DNA of 64,000 nt. Origin: Photobacterium kagoshimensis. Lineage in GTDB: Bacteria > Pseudomonadota > Gammaproteobacteria > Enterobacterales > Vibrionaceae. The stretch covers positions 310,001 to 374,000 of the forward strand of contig NZ_JAKJSO010000009.1 in assembly GCF_050337045.1 (NCBI RefSeq). The letters run 5' to 3'. Below are positions 8,372 through 16,338 of this stretch, piece after piece. The position numbers and the translations under genes were made by a program. The stretch's first letter is position 1; every line of letters begins with the position of its first letter. The notes beneath the pieces are model-generated. The model worked only from the letters and a program-made list of their open reading frames with translations, did no database searches and had not been told where the DNA came from.

Positions 8372-8414
8372 ATTATAGGAATATTTTCATTAAGAAAAAG
8401 CGATTAAAATTACA
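8372..8414 (-). promoter_or_regulatory. putative CRP-dependent class II promoter for the small transcript
   Basis: On the minus strand TGTAA-N6-TCGCT (8414-8399) approximates the CRP consensus TGTGA-N6-TCACA at seven of ten positions. Its centre is 41.5 bases upstream of the start predicted from the perfect TATAAT at 8377-8372, exactly class II geometry. Confidence 0.4.
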
Positions 8415-8454
8415 GTTTAGGATTAGAAAAAATAATGCATTATCTGATGGAGTT

Positions 8455-8510
8455 AAGGCTGGGATTCATACCTATAAAAGAGTTTATTCGCTTCATCCCA
8501 ACCTTATAGG
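8455..8510 (+). promoter_or_regulatory. mutually exclusive hairpins upstream of cydA
   Basis: AAGGCTGGGAT (8455-8465) can pair with ATCCCAACCTT (8495-8505) except for one mismatch. CCTATAA (8471-8477) can pair with TTATAGG (8504-8510). The two stems overlap at 8504-8505 and cross, so they compete or form a pseudoknot. Whether this DNA is transcribed is unknown; it could also be a protein-binding site. Confidence 0.3.
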
Positions 8511-8669
8511 CACAGAGATGTGAGTAATATCCTTCTTTTTTCTAAGTGTAATAGCAATGGGTGTGAGTAGTTAAAAACAGAATGTGAATAAGTGTGATCT
8601 TCTTTGAATTGAACCGAAAGATAATGTCTTTTTTTACCTTATTCCCTCATGCATAAAAGGGCGCAAAAC

Positions 8670-8683
8670 TTGATCTATATCAA
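8670..8683 (+). promoter_or_regulatory. FNR box 1 upstream of cydA
   Basis: TTGATCTATATCAA is a perfect match to the FNR consensus TTGAT-N4-ATCAA. In E. coli FNR and ArcA set cydAB expression by oxygen level; the same kind of control is inferred. Confidence 0.75.
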
Positions 8684-8719
8684 CTGCTCTTGTGTGGGTT
8701 AAAAAATGAGCAGTGTTTA

Positions 8720-8733
8720 TTGATTTTTATCAA
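8720..8733 (+). promoter_or_regulatory. FNR box 2 upstream of cydA
   Basis: TTGATTTTTATCAA is a second perfect FNR consensus, 50 bases centre to centre from the first, about five helical turns. Two perfect sites so close together make control of cydABX by FNR likely. Confidence 0.75.
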
Positions 8734-8889
8734 AGCAAAATGTTTGATAAAACCTTTGCCGCTCGAGGTAATTGTCAGTAATATTAGCAATGACTTTATT
8801 AGCTGTAGCTTAACAATAAGGCAACCAAATAAAAACATAATCGCAACATGAGAGAGGACCCATGTAGTTTGTGGTAATCAGGAAGATTT

Positions 8890-8925
8890 ATGAGTTGCCA
8901 TATGTTGCTCGCTACATTTTGCTAA
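8890..8925 (+). CDS. possible 11-residue leader peptide before cydA
   Basis: The ORF MSCHMLLATFC starts at 8890 behind AGGAAG (four bases away) and ends 65 bases before cydA. It is followed by a perfect six-bp hairpin (TCACCA 8957-8962 with TGGTGA 8970-8975) just upstream of the cydA ribosome-binding site. The peptide carries two Cys and one His. An ORF this short may be chance; a role in controlling cydA translation is speculation. Confidence 0.3.
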   Translation: MSCHMLLATFC

Positions 8926-8990
8926 GCCCAATCATAGGTACACATACGAAGTACTGTCACCACTCAGCCTGGTGAAAAAAGGAGTTCACA

Positions 8991-10577
8991 ATGTTCACTG
9001 ATATCGTCGAACTATCGCGGTTACAGTTCGCATTAACTGCGATGTATCACTTTTTGTTCGTCCCACTGACTCTCGGTATGGCTTTCCTACTAGCCATCAT
9101 GGAGTCTGTTTATGTAATGACTGGAAAGCAAATCTACAAGGACATGACTAAGTTCTGGGGTAAGCTTTTTGGTATTAACTTTGCTCTTGGTGTAGCAACT
9201 GGCCTATCCATGGAGTTCCAGTTTGGTACAAACTGGGCTTACTACTCCCACTACGTTGGTGACATCTTTGGTGCCCCACTAGCGATTGAAGCACTGGTCG
9301 CATTCTTCTTAGAATCCACTTTTGTTGGTCTGTTCTTCTTTGGTTGGGATCGCCTATCAAAGCGCCAGCACTTAACCGTAACTTGGTTAGTTGCGTTAGG
9401 TTCTAACTTCTCAGCGCTTTGGATTCTGATCGCAAATGGCTGGATGCAAAACCCTGTTGGCGCTGAGTTCAACTTCGAAACCATGCGTATGGAAATGGTG
9501 AGCTTCGCTGAAGTTATCCTAAACCCAGTAGCGCAGGTGAAGTTTGTTCATACAGTAGCATCGGGTTACGTATGTGGCGCAATGTTCGTAATGGGTATCA
9601 GTGCTTACTACTTGCTGAAAGGCCGTGACATTCCATTTGCCCGTCGTTCTTTCGCAATTGCATCTTCATTCGGTATGGCAGCAATCATCTCTGTAATCAT
9701 CCTTGGTGATGAGTCAGGCTACGAGCTAGGTGATGTTCAAAAAACTAAACTAGCAGCAATCGAAGCTGAATGGCATACAGAAGAAGCACCAGCAGCCTTT
9801 ACGGCTTTTGGTATTCCAAACCAAGAAACAATGGAAACGGATTACGCGATTAAGATCCCTTATGTTATGGGTATTATCGCAACGCGATCATTGGACACCG
9901 AAGTAACGGGTCTACGTGATCTGAAAGCTGAACACGAAGCACGTATCCGTAACGGTATGGTTGCATACGGTCTGCTTGAAAAACTGCGTGCGGGTGACAA
10001 AACACCAGAGAACATTGCAGCGTTCGATGAAGTAAAACACGATTTGGGCTACGGCTTCTTGCTTAAGCCTTATGCTGACAACGTTGTAGATGCAACAGAA
10101 GAGCACATTGCTCAAGCTGCTGATGATTCAATCCCTACCGTATGGCCGCTATTCTGGAGCTTCCGTATCATGGTTGCTGCGGGCTTTATCATGCTAGCGA
10201 TCATCGGTGCTGCATTTATCCAAACATGCCGCCACAAAATCACCGAGAAGAAATGGCTGCTTAAAGCATCGCTTTACGCGATTCCACTTCCTTGGATTGC
10301 GATTGAAGCGGGTTGGTTCGTTGCAGAGTATGGCCGTCAACCATGGGCAGTTGGTGAAATCCTACCTGTATCAATGGCAGCCTCTAACTTAGCCGCGTCT
10401 GATATTATTACGTCGCTAGTTGCAATTATCAGCCTATACACTGTATTCCTGATTGCTGAAATGTACCTGATGATCAAGTTTGCTCGTCTAGGTCCAAGCA
10501 GCCTGAAAACAGGTCGCTACCACTTTGAACAAAATGACGCACCACAAAACGTGGTATCTCGTCAGGTTGAAGCGTAA
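8991..10577 (+). CDS. cydA: cytochrome bd ubiquinol oxidase subunit I CydA
   Basis: Subunit I of the high-affinity quinol oxidase in the inner membrane; it oxidises ubiquinol and carries the haem b and d ligands. The 528-residue protein begins MFTDIVELSRLQFALTAMYH, with the haem ligand His at residue 20 (His19 in E. coli). It has a long periplasmic Q-loop containing GYELGDVQKTKLAAIEAEW, and the conserved PWIAIEAGWFVAEYGRQPWA near the C-terminus. The long Q-loop places it in the E. coli-like L subfamily. GGAG six bases upstream fixes the start. It is first in the operon cydA-cydB-cydX-ybgE, with two FNR boxes upstream. Confidence 0.99.
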   Translation: MFTDIVELSRLQFALTAMYHFLFVPLTLGMAFLLAIMESVYVMTGKQIYKDMTKFWGKLFGINFALGVATGLSMEFQFGTNWAYYSHYVGDIFGAPLAIEALVAFFLESTFVGLFFFGWDRLSKRQHLTVTWLVALGSNFSALWILIANGWMQNPVGAEFNFETMRMEMVSFAEVILNPVAQVKFVHTVASGYVCGAMFVMGISAYYLLKGRDIPFARRSFAIASSFGMAAIISVIILGDESGYELGDVQKTKLAAIEAEWHTEEAPAAFTAFGIPNQETMETDYAIKIPYVMGIIATRSLDTEVTGLRDLKAEHEARIRNGMVAYGLLEKLRAGDKTPENIAAFDEVKHDLGYGFLLKPYADNVVDATEEHIAQAADDSIPTVWPLFWSFRIMVAAGFIMLAIIGAAFIQTCRHKITEKKWLLKASLYAIPLPWIAIEAGWFVAEYGRQPWAVGEILPVSMAASNLAASDIITSLVAIISLYTVFLIAEMYLMIKFARLGPSSLKTGRYHFEQNDAPQNVVSRQVEA

Positions 10578-10592
10578 TAGGGAGATTAAGCA

Positions 10593-11729
10593 ATGTTTGA
10601 ATATGAAGTATTGCGATTCATCTGGTGGGTATTAATTGGTGTGCTTTGCATCGGTTTTGCAGTAACAGATGGTTTCGATATGGGTGTTGGCGCATTATTA
10701 CCTGTTATCGGTAAAACTGATAACGAACGCCGTGTAATGATTAACTCGATTGCCCCACACTGGGATGGTAACCAAGTTTGGCTTATCACTGCTGGTGGTG
10801 CACTGTTTGCTGCGTGGCCTTTGGTTTACGCAACGGCATTCTCGGGCTTTTACTTAGCCATGATCCTAACACTTGCGGCGTTATGGCTACGTCCGATCGG
10901 TTTTGACTACCGTTCTAAACTGCCGAATGAGCAATGGCGTGGCGCATGGGATAAAGCAATCTTTGTAGGTAGCTTTGTACCGCCAGTGATCTTTGGTGTT
11001 GCTTTCGGTAACTTGCTGCAAGGTGTGCCGTTTGAGCTTAATGAATTCCTTGTACCAACCTACAAAGGTTCATTCTTTGGTCTACTAAACCCATTTGCAC
11101 TTGTTTGTGGTTTAGTGAGTTCAATGATGATCATCACGCAAGGCGCAACTTACCTGCAAATGAAAACAACCGGTGAACTTCACACTCGTGCACGTAACGT
11201 CACTGTAATTACAGCGATTGCTACAGCGGTATTGTTTGCTATTGCGGGTGTATGGGCACAAAGCATTGAAGGTTTCGTGATTACATCTGAAATCGTAACG
11301 AATGCACCGTCTAACCCATTAACCAAAGAAGTAGCACGCCTATCTGGCGCACTGTTTGCTAACTACGAGGCTTACCCATTACTTTGGATTGCGCCTGTAT
11401 TAGCCGTTGTGATGCCACTGCTTACTGTAGTTGCAACCAAAGCTGACCGTGGTGCGTTTGCCTTCTTAACATCAAGCCTAACAATGGCTGGCGTTATTTT
11501 GACATTTGGTTTCGCACTGTTCCCATTCATTATGCCTTCAAGCTTGATCCCGGGTCACAGCCTAACGGTATGGGATGCGACGTCTTCTGAGCTAACCTTG
11601 AACATTATGACTGGTGTAGCGTTCGTGATGGTGCCAATTATCTTGGCTTACACTATCTGGACTTACTACAAAATGTTTGGCCGTCTTGATGACAAGTTCA
11701 TCGAAGAAAACAAAAACTCACTGTACTAA
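10593..11729 (+). CDS. cydB: cytochrome bd ubiquinol oxidase subunit II CydB
   Basis: Subunit II, the structural partner of CydA in cytochrome bd. The 378-residue multi-span membrane protein (E. coli 379) starts MFEYEVLRFIWWVLIGVLC and keeps the family hallmark FAVTDGFDMGVGALLPVIG and the IAPHWDGNQVWLI segment. It starts 15 bases after cydA with a GGGAG motif upstream, and cydX follows after 12 bases, so all are co-expressed. Confidence 0.99.
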   Translation: MFEYEVLRFIWWVLIGVLCIGFAVTDGFDMGVGALLPVIGKTDNERRVMINSIAPHWDGNQVWLITAGGALFAAWPLVYATAFSGFYLAMILTLAALWLRPIGFDYRSKLPNEQWRGAWDKAIFVGSFVPPVIFGVAFGNLLQGVPFELNEFLVPTYKGSFFGLLNPFALVCGLVSSMMIITQGATYLQMKTTGELHTRARNVTVITAIATAVLFAIAGVWAQSIEGFVITSEIVTNAPSNPLTKEVARLSGALFANYEAYPLLWIAPVLAVVMPLLTVVATKADRGAFAFLTSSLTMAGVILTFGFALFPFIMPSSLIPGHSLTVWDATSSELTLNIMTGVAFVMVPIILAYTIWTYYKMFGRLDDKFIEENKNSLY

Positions 11730-11741
11730 GGAGACGACACC

Positions 11742-11849
11742 ATGTGGTATTTTGCTTGGATTTTAGGTGTTCTACTTGCGTGTTCATTCGGCATTATTAA
11801 TGCACTTTGGTTAGAGACAACCGAAAACATGGATGAGTCTGGTGAGTAA
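11742..11849 (+). CDS. cydX: cytochrome bd small subunit CydX
   Basis: A 35-residue single-span protein starting MWYFAWILGVLLACSFG, closely matching E. coli CydX (37 residues), which is needed for stability and activity of cytochrome bd. The start at 11742 has AAGGAG nine bases upstream. Its C-terminus is acidic (ETTENMDESGE). It follows cydB by 12 bases, and its end overlaps the start of ybgE. Confidence 0.96.
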   Translation: MWYFAWILGVLLACSFGIINALWLETTENMDESGE

Positions 11850-12144
11850 GATAGATTCGTGGGTTAAAGCAGTACACCAGCATTTGGATATCGGGGCTTT
11901 ACGCCTTGTTGCTATGCTGGCAGGACTAGGGTTGACCGCCCTTGTTGTCTGGGATCCAACCTTGTTTGCGCAAGCAATCGGTGGTTTCGGCCCTGTTATT
12001 TCGCCAGCATTGATTTGGGCGATCTGTACAACAATGATTTACGGTGTGGGCTTTGTTCCCCGTAATTGGTATTGGCAAGTGTTTTTCACGCCATACATAT
12101 CATTGCCTGTATTAACCTACATCTACTGGTTGCGTTTTTATTAA
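11833..12144 (+). CDS. ybgE: cyd operon protein YbgE
   Basis: A 103-residue inner-membrane protein of the YbgE family, always encoded behind cydAB; its precise role is unclear. Three hydrophobic segments are visible (LVAMLAGLGLTALVVW, ISPALIWAICTTMIYGV and a C-terminal one), with the family motif YGVGFVPRNWYWQVFF. From the ATG at 11833 it overlaps cydX by 17 bases. A GTG at 11842 would give MSKID..., closer to the E. coli N-terminus MSKI, and is an equally plausible start. Either way it is translationally coupled to cydX. Confidence 0.9.
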   Translation: MSLVSKIDSWVKAVHQHLDIGALRLVAMLAGLGLTALVVWDPTLFAQAIGGFGPVISPALIWAICTTMIYGVGFVPRNWYWQVFFTPYISLPVLTYIYWLRFY

Positions 12145-12161
12145 GCGCATCCCAGCATAAT

Positions 12162-12199
12162 AACGGCCTATTGTGGAAACACAGTAGGCCGTTTTTTTT
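12162..12199 (+). terminator. cydABX-ybgE terminator
   Basis: A fourteen-bp stem with one G-T wobble (12162-12175 with 12180-12193), a GAAA tetraloop, then a run of T residues. Confidence 0.95.
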
Positions 12200-12313
12200 A
12201 TTAAGCCGCGCGAGTTATAATCATCGTCTATATGCGACCTCGATAATCGCTAGCCCACCGACGAACTTATTTACAATTCACCGTATACCAACATCAAATT
12301 TATGCAGCTTAAT

Positions 12314-12342
12314 TTCATAAAACTCATTAAGTTAGGTATAGT
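12314..12342 (+). promoter_or_regulatory. putative promoter of the tol-pal operon
   Basis: TTCATA (12314-12319), a 17-base spacer, and TATAGT (12337-12342). The predicted start near 12349 leaves about 22 bases before the ATG at 12372, supporting that start for ybgC over the ATG at 12360. Confidence 0.55.
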
Positions 12343-12371
12343 AAAGTTCGCCGTTTAATATGAGAAAAACC

Positions 12372-12785
12372 ATGGAAACAGCTCAAACCTTTAATTGGCC
12401 TATCACTGTTTATTATGAAGATACTGACGCTGGTGGGGTGGTGTACCATTCCAACTATCTCAAATACTTCGAACGCGCAAGAACGGAACTTTTGCGAAAT
12501 ATTGGTGTCAGTCAACAAGCATTGCTTGAGTGCGATTTAGGGTTTGTCGTTCGCCACCTTGCGATTGATTATATCAAGGGTGCTAAGTTGGATGATCAGC
12601 TTATAGTTCGTACAAAAATCAGCGAATTACGTCGCGCATCTATCGAATTTTGTCAGGATTTAGTTAACAATGAAGGCCAAATCTTGTGTAAAGCCGTGGT
12701 TAAGGTAGCCTGTATCCGTTCAAGCACCATGAAACCAACAGCCATTCCAGAAAATATTAAGTCGGAGATATCTAGTGACTGCTGA
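12372..12785 (+). CDS. ybgC: acyl-CoA thioesterase YbgC (Tol-Pal cluster)
   Basis: A hot-dog fold thioesterase of 137 residues. E. coli YbgC hydrolyses acyl-CoA thioesters and has been linked to phospholipid enzymes; its part in Tol-Pal function is unsettled. The active-site region VYYEDTDAGGVVYHSNYLKY holds the conserved Asp and His. METAQTFNWP aligns with the E. coli start (MNTTLFRWP), so 12372 is preferred; starting at 12360 would add four residues but sits almost on the predicted transcription start. Its 3' end overlaps tolQ by 11 bases. Confidence 0.95.
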   Translation: METAQTFNWPITVYYEDTDAGGVVYHSNYLKYFERARTELLRNIGVSQQALLECDLGFVVRHLAIDYIKGAKLDDQLIVRTKISELRRASIEFCQDLVNNEGQILCKAVVKVACIRSSTMKPTAIPENIKSEISSDC

Positions 12786-13464
12786 ATTATCAATTCTAGA
12801 CCTGTTTTTACAGGCCAGCCTGTTGGTAAAAATCGTAATGCTCATTTTATTGGGCATGTCGGTGGTCTCGTGGGCAATGATCATTAAACGCTCGCAAGTA
12901 TTATCAGAAGCCAGTTCAAAAGCTGTTCGCTTTGAAGATCGCTTCTGGTCTGCAAATGATTTGTCACAGTTATACCAAGAAGTTCAAGCGCGCAAAGATA
13001 GCTTGATTGGTACAGAACAGATTTTTTACGCGGGCTTTAAAGAGTTCGCTCGTTTACATCGTAGTAATGGCAAAGTACCAGAAGCTGTGATGGAAGGGAC
13101 TGGCCGCGCGATGCGTGTATCGCTGTCTCGTGAAGTTGATGGCTTAGAAACTAACTTGCCTTTCTTAGCGACAGTCGGTTCGATCAGTCCATATATCGGC
13201 TTGTTTGGTACCGTTTGGGGCATCATGCATGCATTTATTGCACTAGGTGCGGTTAAACAAGCAACACTTGCTATGGTTGCACCGGGTATTGCTGAAGCAC
13301 TTGTTGCAACCGCGATGGGCCTGTTTGCGGCGATTCCAGCGGTTATGTTCTATAACAAGCTGACAAACCAAGTATCTAAGTTAGAGCACACTTACGCGAC
13401 CTTTATGGAAGAGTTCTCTAGCATTTTGCACCGCCAAGCTTTCGCTGGTAATCAGGAGCAATAA
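12775..13464 (+). CDS. tolQ: Tol-Pal system protein TolQ
   Basis: Inner-membrane TolQ forms, with TolR, the proton-driven motor that energises TolA and helps the outer membrane constrict at division. The 229-residue protein has one N-terminal and two C-terminal transmembrane helices of the MotA/TolQ/ExbB family (LATVGSISPYIGLFGTVWGI, IAEALVATAMGLFAAIPAVM). The start is GTG at 12775, overlapping ybgC by 11 bases, which suggests translational coupling. tolR follows after three bases. Confidence 0.98.
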   Translation: MTAELSILDLFLQASLLVKIVMLILLGMSVVSWAMIIKRSQVLSEASSKAVRFEDRFWSANDLSQLYQEVQARKDSLIGTEQIFYAGFKEFARLHRSNGKVPEAVMEGTGRAMRVSLSREVDGLETNLPFLATVGSISPYIGLFGTVWGIMHAFIALGAVKQATLAMVAPGIAEALVATAMGLFAAIPAVMFYNKLTNQVSKLEHTYATFMEEFSSILHRQAFAGNQEQ

Positions 13465-13467
13465 GCC

Positions 13468-13911
13468 ATGGCTTACCAACCTAAGAAACGTAAGATGACG
13501 GCTGAAATTAATGTCGTACCTTATATTGATGTCATGTTGGTACTGCTCATCATCTTTATGGTTACTGCACCTTTTGTGACCCAAGGGGTAGATGTCGAGT
13601 TACCAGGTACAACAACGGCAAAAACGGTTGCTGAATTATCTAAAGATGACAGCGGTGCACCGATCATTATTGAAGTCGATCAACATGGCAATTTAGGGAT
13701 CAGCGTTAATAATGCCGATGTGATTCGTGGCCTTGATATGAACACCATGTTGACGCGTGTGCGTGCCGAGTTGCAGTTAAACCCTAAATCAACCGTGTTA
13801 GTTGGCGGTGATAGCCGTGCGCAATATGCTTACATCATAGAAACACTCGATGCGTTAAACCGTGCAGGTGTGGCTTCGGTAGGTCTAATGACTGAACCGT
13901 TAGAGCAGTAG
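13468..13911 (+). CDS. tolR: Tol-Pal system protein TolR
   Basis: A 147-residue ExbD/TolR family protein: a short cytoplasmic N-terminus, one transmembrane helix carrying the conserved proton-path Asp (VVPYIDVMLVLLIIFMVTAP), then a periplasmic domain. It works with TolQ as stator and energy transducer. It starts three bases after tolQ with an AGGAGC motif located inside the tolQ 3' end. Confidence 0.98.
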   Translation: MAYQPKKRKMTAEINVVPYIDVMLVLLIIFMVTAPFVTQGVDVELPGTTTAKTVAELSKDDSGAPIIIEVDQHGNLGISVNNADVIRGLDMNTMLTRVRAELQLNPKSTVLVGGDSRAQYAYIIETLDALNRAGVASVGLMTEPLEQ

Positions 13912-13925
13912 GAGCCATAAAGCAG

Positions 13926-14948
13926 ATGAGAAATAATAACTACAGCGTCGCTGTCATCGTTTCGTTATTACTTCATGCTTTACTACTCGTTGCGTTGCTT
14001 TGGGGCGCAGACTTTTCCATGTCTAAACCTAAGCAATCAGGCAATACGATTCAAGCTGTAGTGGTTGATCCTGCTTTAGTGAATCAGCAAGCACAACGTA
14101 TTCGTCAAGAGCGTGAGAGTGCGAAAAAAGCTGAACGTGATCGTCTTCGTCGTTTAGAGCAACAAGCTGAAGAATTAGAGAAGCAGCGTCAAGCTGAAGA
14201 GAAGCGTATACGCGAGCTAAAAGCCAATAAACTGAAAGCGGAAAAAGAAGCACGTATAGCGGAAAAAGAACGCCAACGTGTTGCGGCTGAAAAGCAAAAA
14301 GTAGCGGAAGAAAAACGTAAAGCCGATGCCGCAGCTAAAGTGGCTAAAGCACAAGCGGCGAAAGCAGAGGCTGAGCGCAAATCTAAGCAAGAAGCAGCGA
14401 GAAAAGCGGAACAAGAGCGTCAGCGTAAAGTTGAACAACAACGCCAAGCGGAAGAAGCTGCTCGTAAGGCTGAAGAAGCGCGTAAAGCGAAAGTCGCAGA
14501 ACAAAAACGGGCAGAGGCCGCTGCGAAAAAAGCAGAAAAAGCTCGCATAGAAGCTGAACGTAAAGCGGCAGAAGCAAAAGCATTGCAGCGCCAGCAAGAA
14601 GCCGCATTGAATGATATGTTCGCAGGTCTTGAAGCTGAAACGGAGCAACGAGGTGGTGCTAGAGGGCAATTTGTGAGTGATGAAGTGGCACGATACAGTG
14701 CGATCTTTACCCAAATGATCCAGCAGAACCTCTTAGTTGATCAAAGCTTTTCAGGCAAAGAGTGTGTCATTCGCATGCGCTTGTCGGCGAATGGTTTATT
14801 GTTAGATGCAACAGAGGATGGGGGAGAAAGAACACTGTGCCGCGCGGCAAAAGCAGCGGTAGTAAAAGTGAGCCAGTTCCCTATGCCTGAAGATCCTGAA
14901 GTTATCGAGAAACTACGTGCAATCCGCCTAACAGTAAGCCCAGAGTAG
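13926..14948 (+). CDS. tolA: Tol-Pal system protein TolA
   Basis: TolA spans the periplasm, linking the TolQR motor to TolB and Pal. The 340 residues divide into an N-terminal membrane anchor (VAVIVSLLLHALLLVALLWG), a long Ala/Lys/Glu/Arg-rich helical arm of about 180 residues, and a C-terminal globular domain containing a Cys pair (GKECVIRMRL and GGERTLCRAAKAAV). The repetitive codons of the arm create several long spurious antisense reading frames. It is the fourth gene of the operon, 14 bases after tolR. Confidence 0.97.
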   Translation: MRNNNYSVAVIVSLLLHALLLVALLWGADFSMSKPKQSGNTIQAVVVDPALVNQQAQRIRQERESAKKAERDRLRRLEQQAEELEKQRQAEEKRIRELKANKLKAEKEARIAEKERQRVAAEKQKVAEEKRKADAAAKVAKAQAAKAEAERKSKQEAARKAEQERQRKVEQQRQAEEAARKAEEARKAKVAEQKRAEAAAKKAEKARIEAERKAAEAKALQRQQEAALNDMFAGLEAETEQRGGARGQFVSDEVARYSAIFTQMIQQNLLVDQSFSGKECVIRMRLSANGLLLDATEDGGERTLCRAAKAAVVKVSQFPMPEDPEVIEKLRAIRLTVSPE

Positions 14949-14959
14949 AAGGAAGAATT

Positions 14960-16306
14960 ATGAAACGTTGGATTATAGGGCTCTTTGTTGCTTTTCTGGG
15001 GTTTAGCCAGTTAGCACATGCTGAGCTTGAACTTGTTATAACCGAAGGTGTTAACTCAGCACGCCCAATCGGTGTTGTACCTTTTAAGTGGGATGGTGAT
15101 GGCAAGTTACCTGCAGATATTTCAAGCGTAATAGCTTCTGATTTGCAGCGCAGTGGCAAGTTCAGCCCAATAGCAGCCAGTAAAATGCCGCAGACTCCGT
15201 ACGATGAATCGCAAGTTGATTACGATGCGTGGACATCGATGGGGGTTGATGCCTTAGTTACAGGTAAGATCCGCCAAGATGTAGATGGCAACTATATTGT
15301 TGAATATCAGCTGGTTGATATCGTTCGTGGTCAACTGACGAGTGGTCAAAGCCGTGGTTTGAGTGGTGGTGAGTTGGTACTCACAAAAGATCACTTATTA
15401 CTGAATAACCGTGCAAAAGTTGAAGGTAAGCGCATGCGTCATTTTGCGCACCTTATTTCTGATTATGTCTACGAAAAACTAACCGGTGAACGTGGTGCAT
15501 TCTTAACGCGTATTGCTTATGTTGTTATCGATGATAAAGCGAAGTATCCATACCAGCTTCGCGTGGCGGATTATGACGGTTTTAACGAGCGTTTAGTGCT
15601 GAAATCACAGCAACCGCTGATGTCACCTTCATGGTCACCAGATGGTAGTAAGTTAGCGTATGTTAGCTTTGAAAACGGACAAGCTCAGGTTTTTGTGATG
15701 GACATCTATAAGGGAACGCGTGAAATGATCACGTCTTTCCCGCGTCATAATGGATCGCCACGTTTCTCACCTGACGGCAAGAAGTTAGCTATCGTACTAT
15801 CCAAAAGTGGTAGCTTACAGATCTATGTAAAAGACCTAGAAACTAAGGCACTCACGCAGATCACCCGAGGACGTGCGAATAACACCGAAGCATTTTGGGA
15901 TCCTGATGGGCAGTCTTTGGTATTTACCTCAGACAGAGGTGGTAAACCTCAGATATATCGAGTAAATTTAGCTGATGGCAAAACCCAACGTTTGACTTGG
16001 CAGGGAAGTCAAAACCTTGGTGGTCAGCTTACACCTGACGGTCGCTACTTAGTGATGGTGCACAGATCTGATTCTGGGTACAACATTGCTAAGCAAGACC
16101 TGAAGACTGGAGCTCTTCAAATTTTAACCAAAACATTTTTGGATGAGTCTCCAAGCATTGCACCGAACGGCGGCATGGTGATCTACAGTTCAGTGAATAA
16201 TAAATCAAACGAACTGTCGTTAGTGTCGATTGACGGGCGCTTTAAAGCACGTTTACCTGCGACGAACGGGCGAGTACGAGCTCCTTCTTGGGGCCCATAC
16301 CTCTAA
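14960..16306 (+). CDS. tolB: Tol-Pal system beta-propeller protein TolB
   Basis: Periplasmic TolB binds Pal and TolA and regulates Pal's hold on peptidoglycan. The 448-residue precursor has a signal peptide (MKRWIIGLFVAFLGFSQLAHA, cleaved before ELELVI), an N-terminal mixed domain, and a six-bladed propeller with repeated SPDG motifs (PSWSPDGSKLAYVS, PRFSPDGKKLAIVL, FWDPDGQSLVFTSD). It starts 11 bases after tolA. Confidence 0.98.
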   Translation: MKRWIIGLFVAFLGFSQLAHAELELVITEGVNSARPIGVVPFKWDGDGKLPADISSVIASDLQRSGKFSPIAASKMPQTPYDESQVDYDAWTSMGVDALVTGKIRQDVDGNYIVEYQLVDIVRGQLTSGQSRGLSGGELVLTKDHLLLNNRAKVEGKRMRHFAHLISDYVYEKLTGERGAFLTRIAYVVIDDKAKYPYQLRVADYDGFNERLVLKSQQPLMSPSWSPDGSKLAYVSFENGQAQVFVMDIYKGTREMITSFPRHNGSPRFSPDGKKLAIVLSKSGSLQIYVKDLETKALTQITRGRANNTEAFWDPDGQSLVFTSDRGGKPQIYRVNLADGKTQRLTWQGSQNLGGQLTPDGRYLVMVHRSDSGYNIAKQDLKTGALQILTKTFLDESPSIAPNGGMVIYSSVNNKSNELSLVSIDGRFKARLPATNGRVRAPSWGPYL

Positions 16307-16338
16307 CGTTCACGTAATTAGCAAACAAGGAAAATAAA

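Noticed and set aside
14217..14714. Long antisense reading frame (165 codons) and several others opposite tolA
   Set aside because: They mirror the Ala/Lys/Glu-repetitive tolA codons and translate to Phe/Cys/Leu-rich nonsense with no ribosome-binding site.
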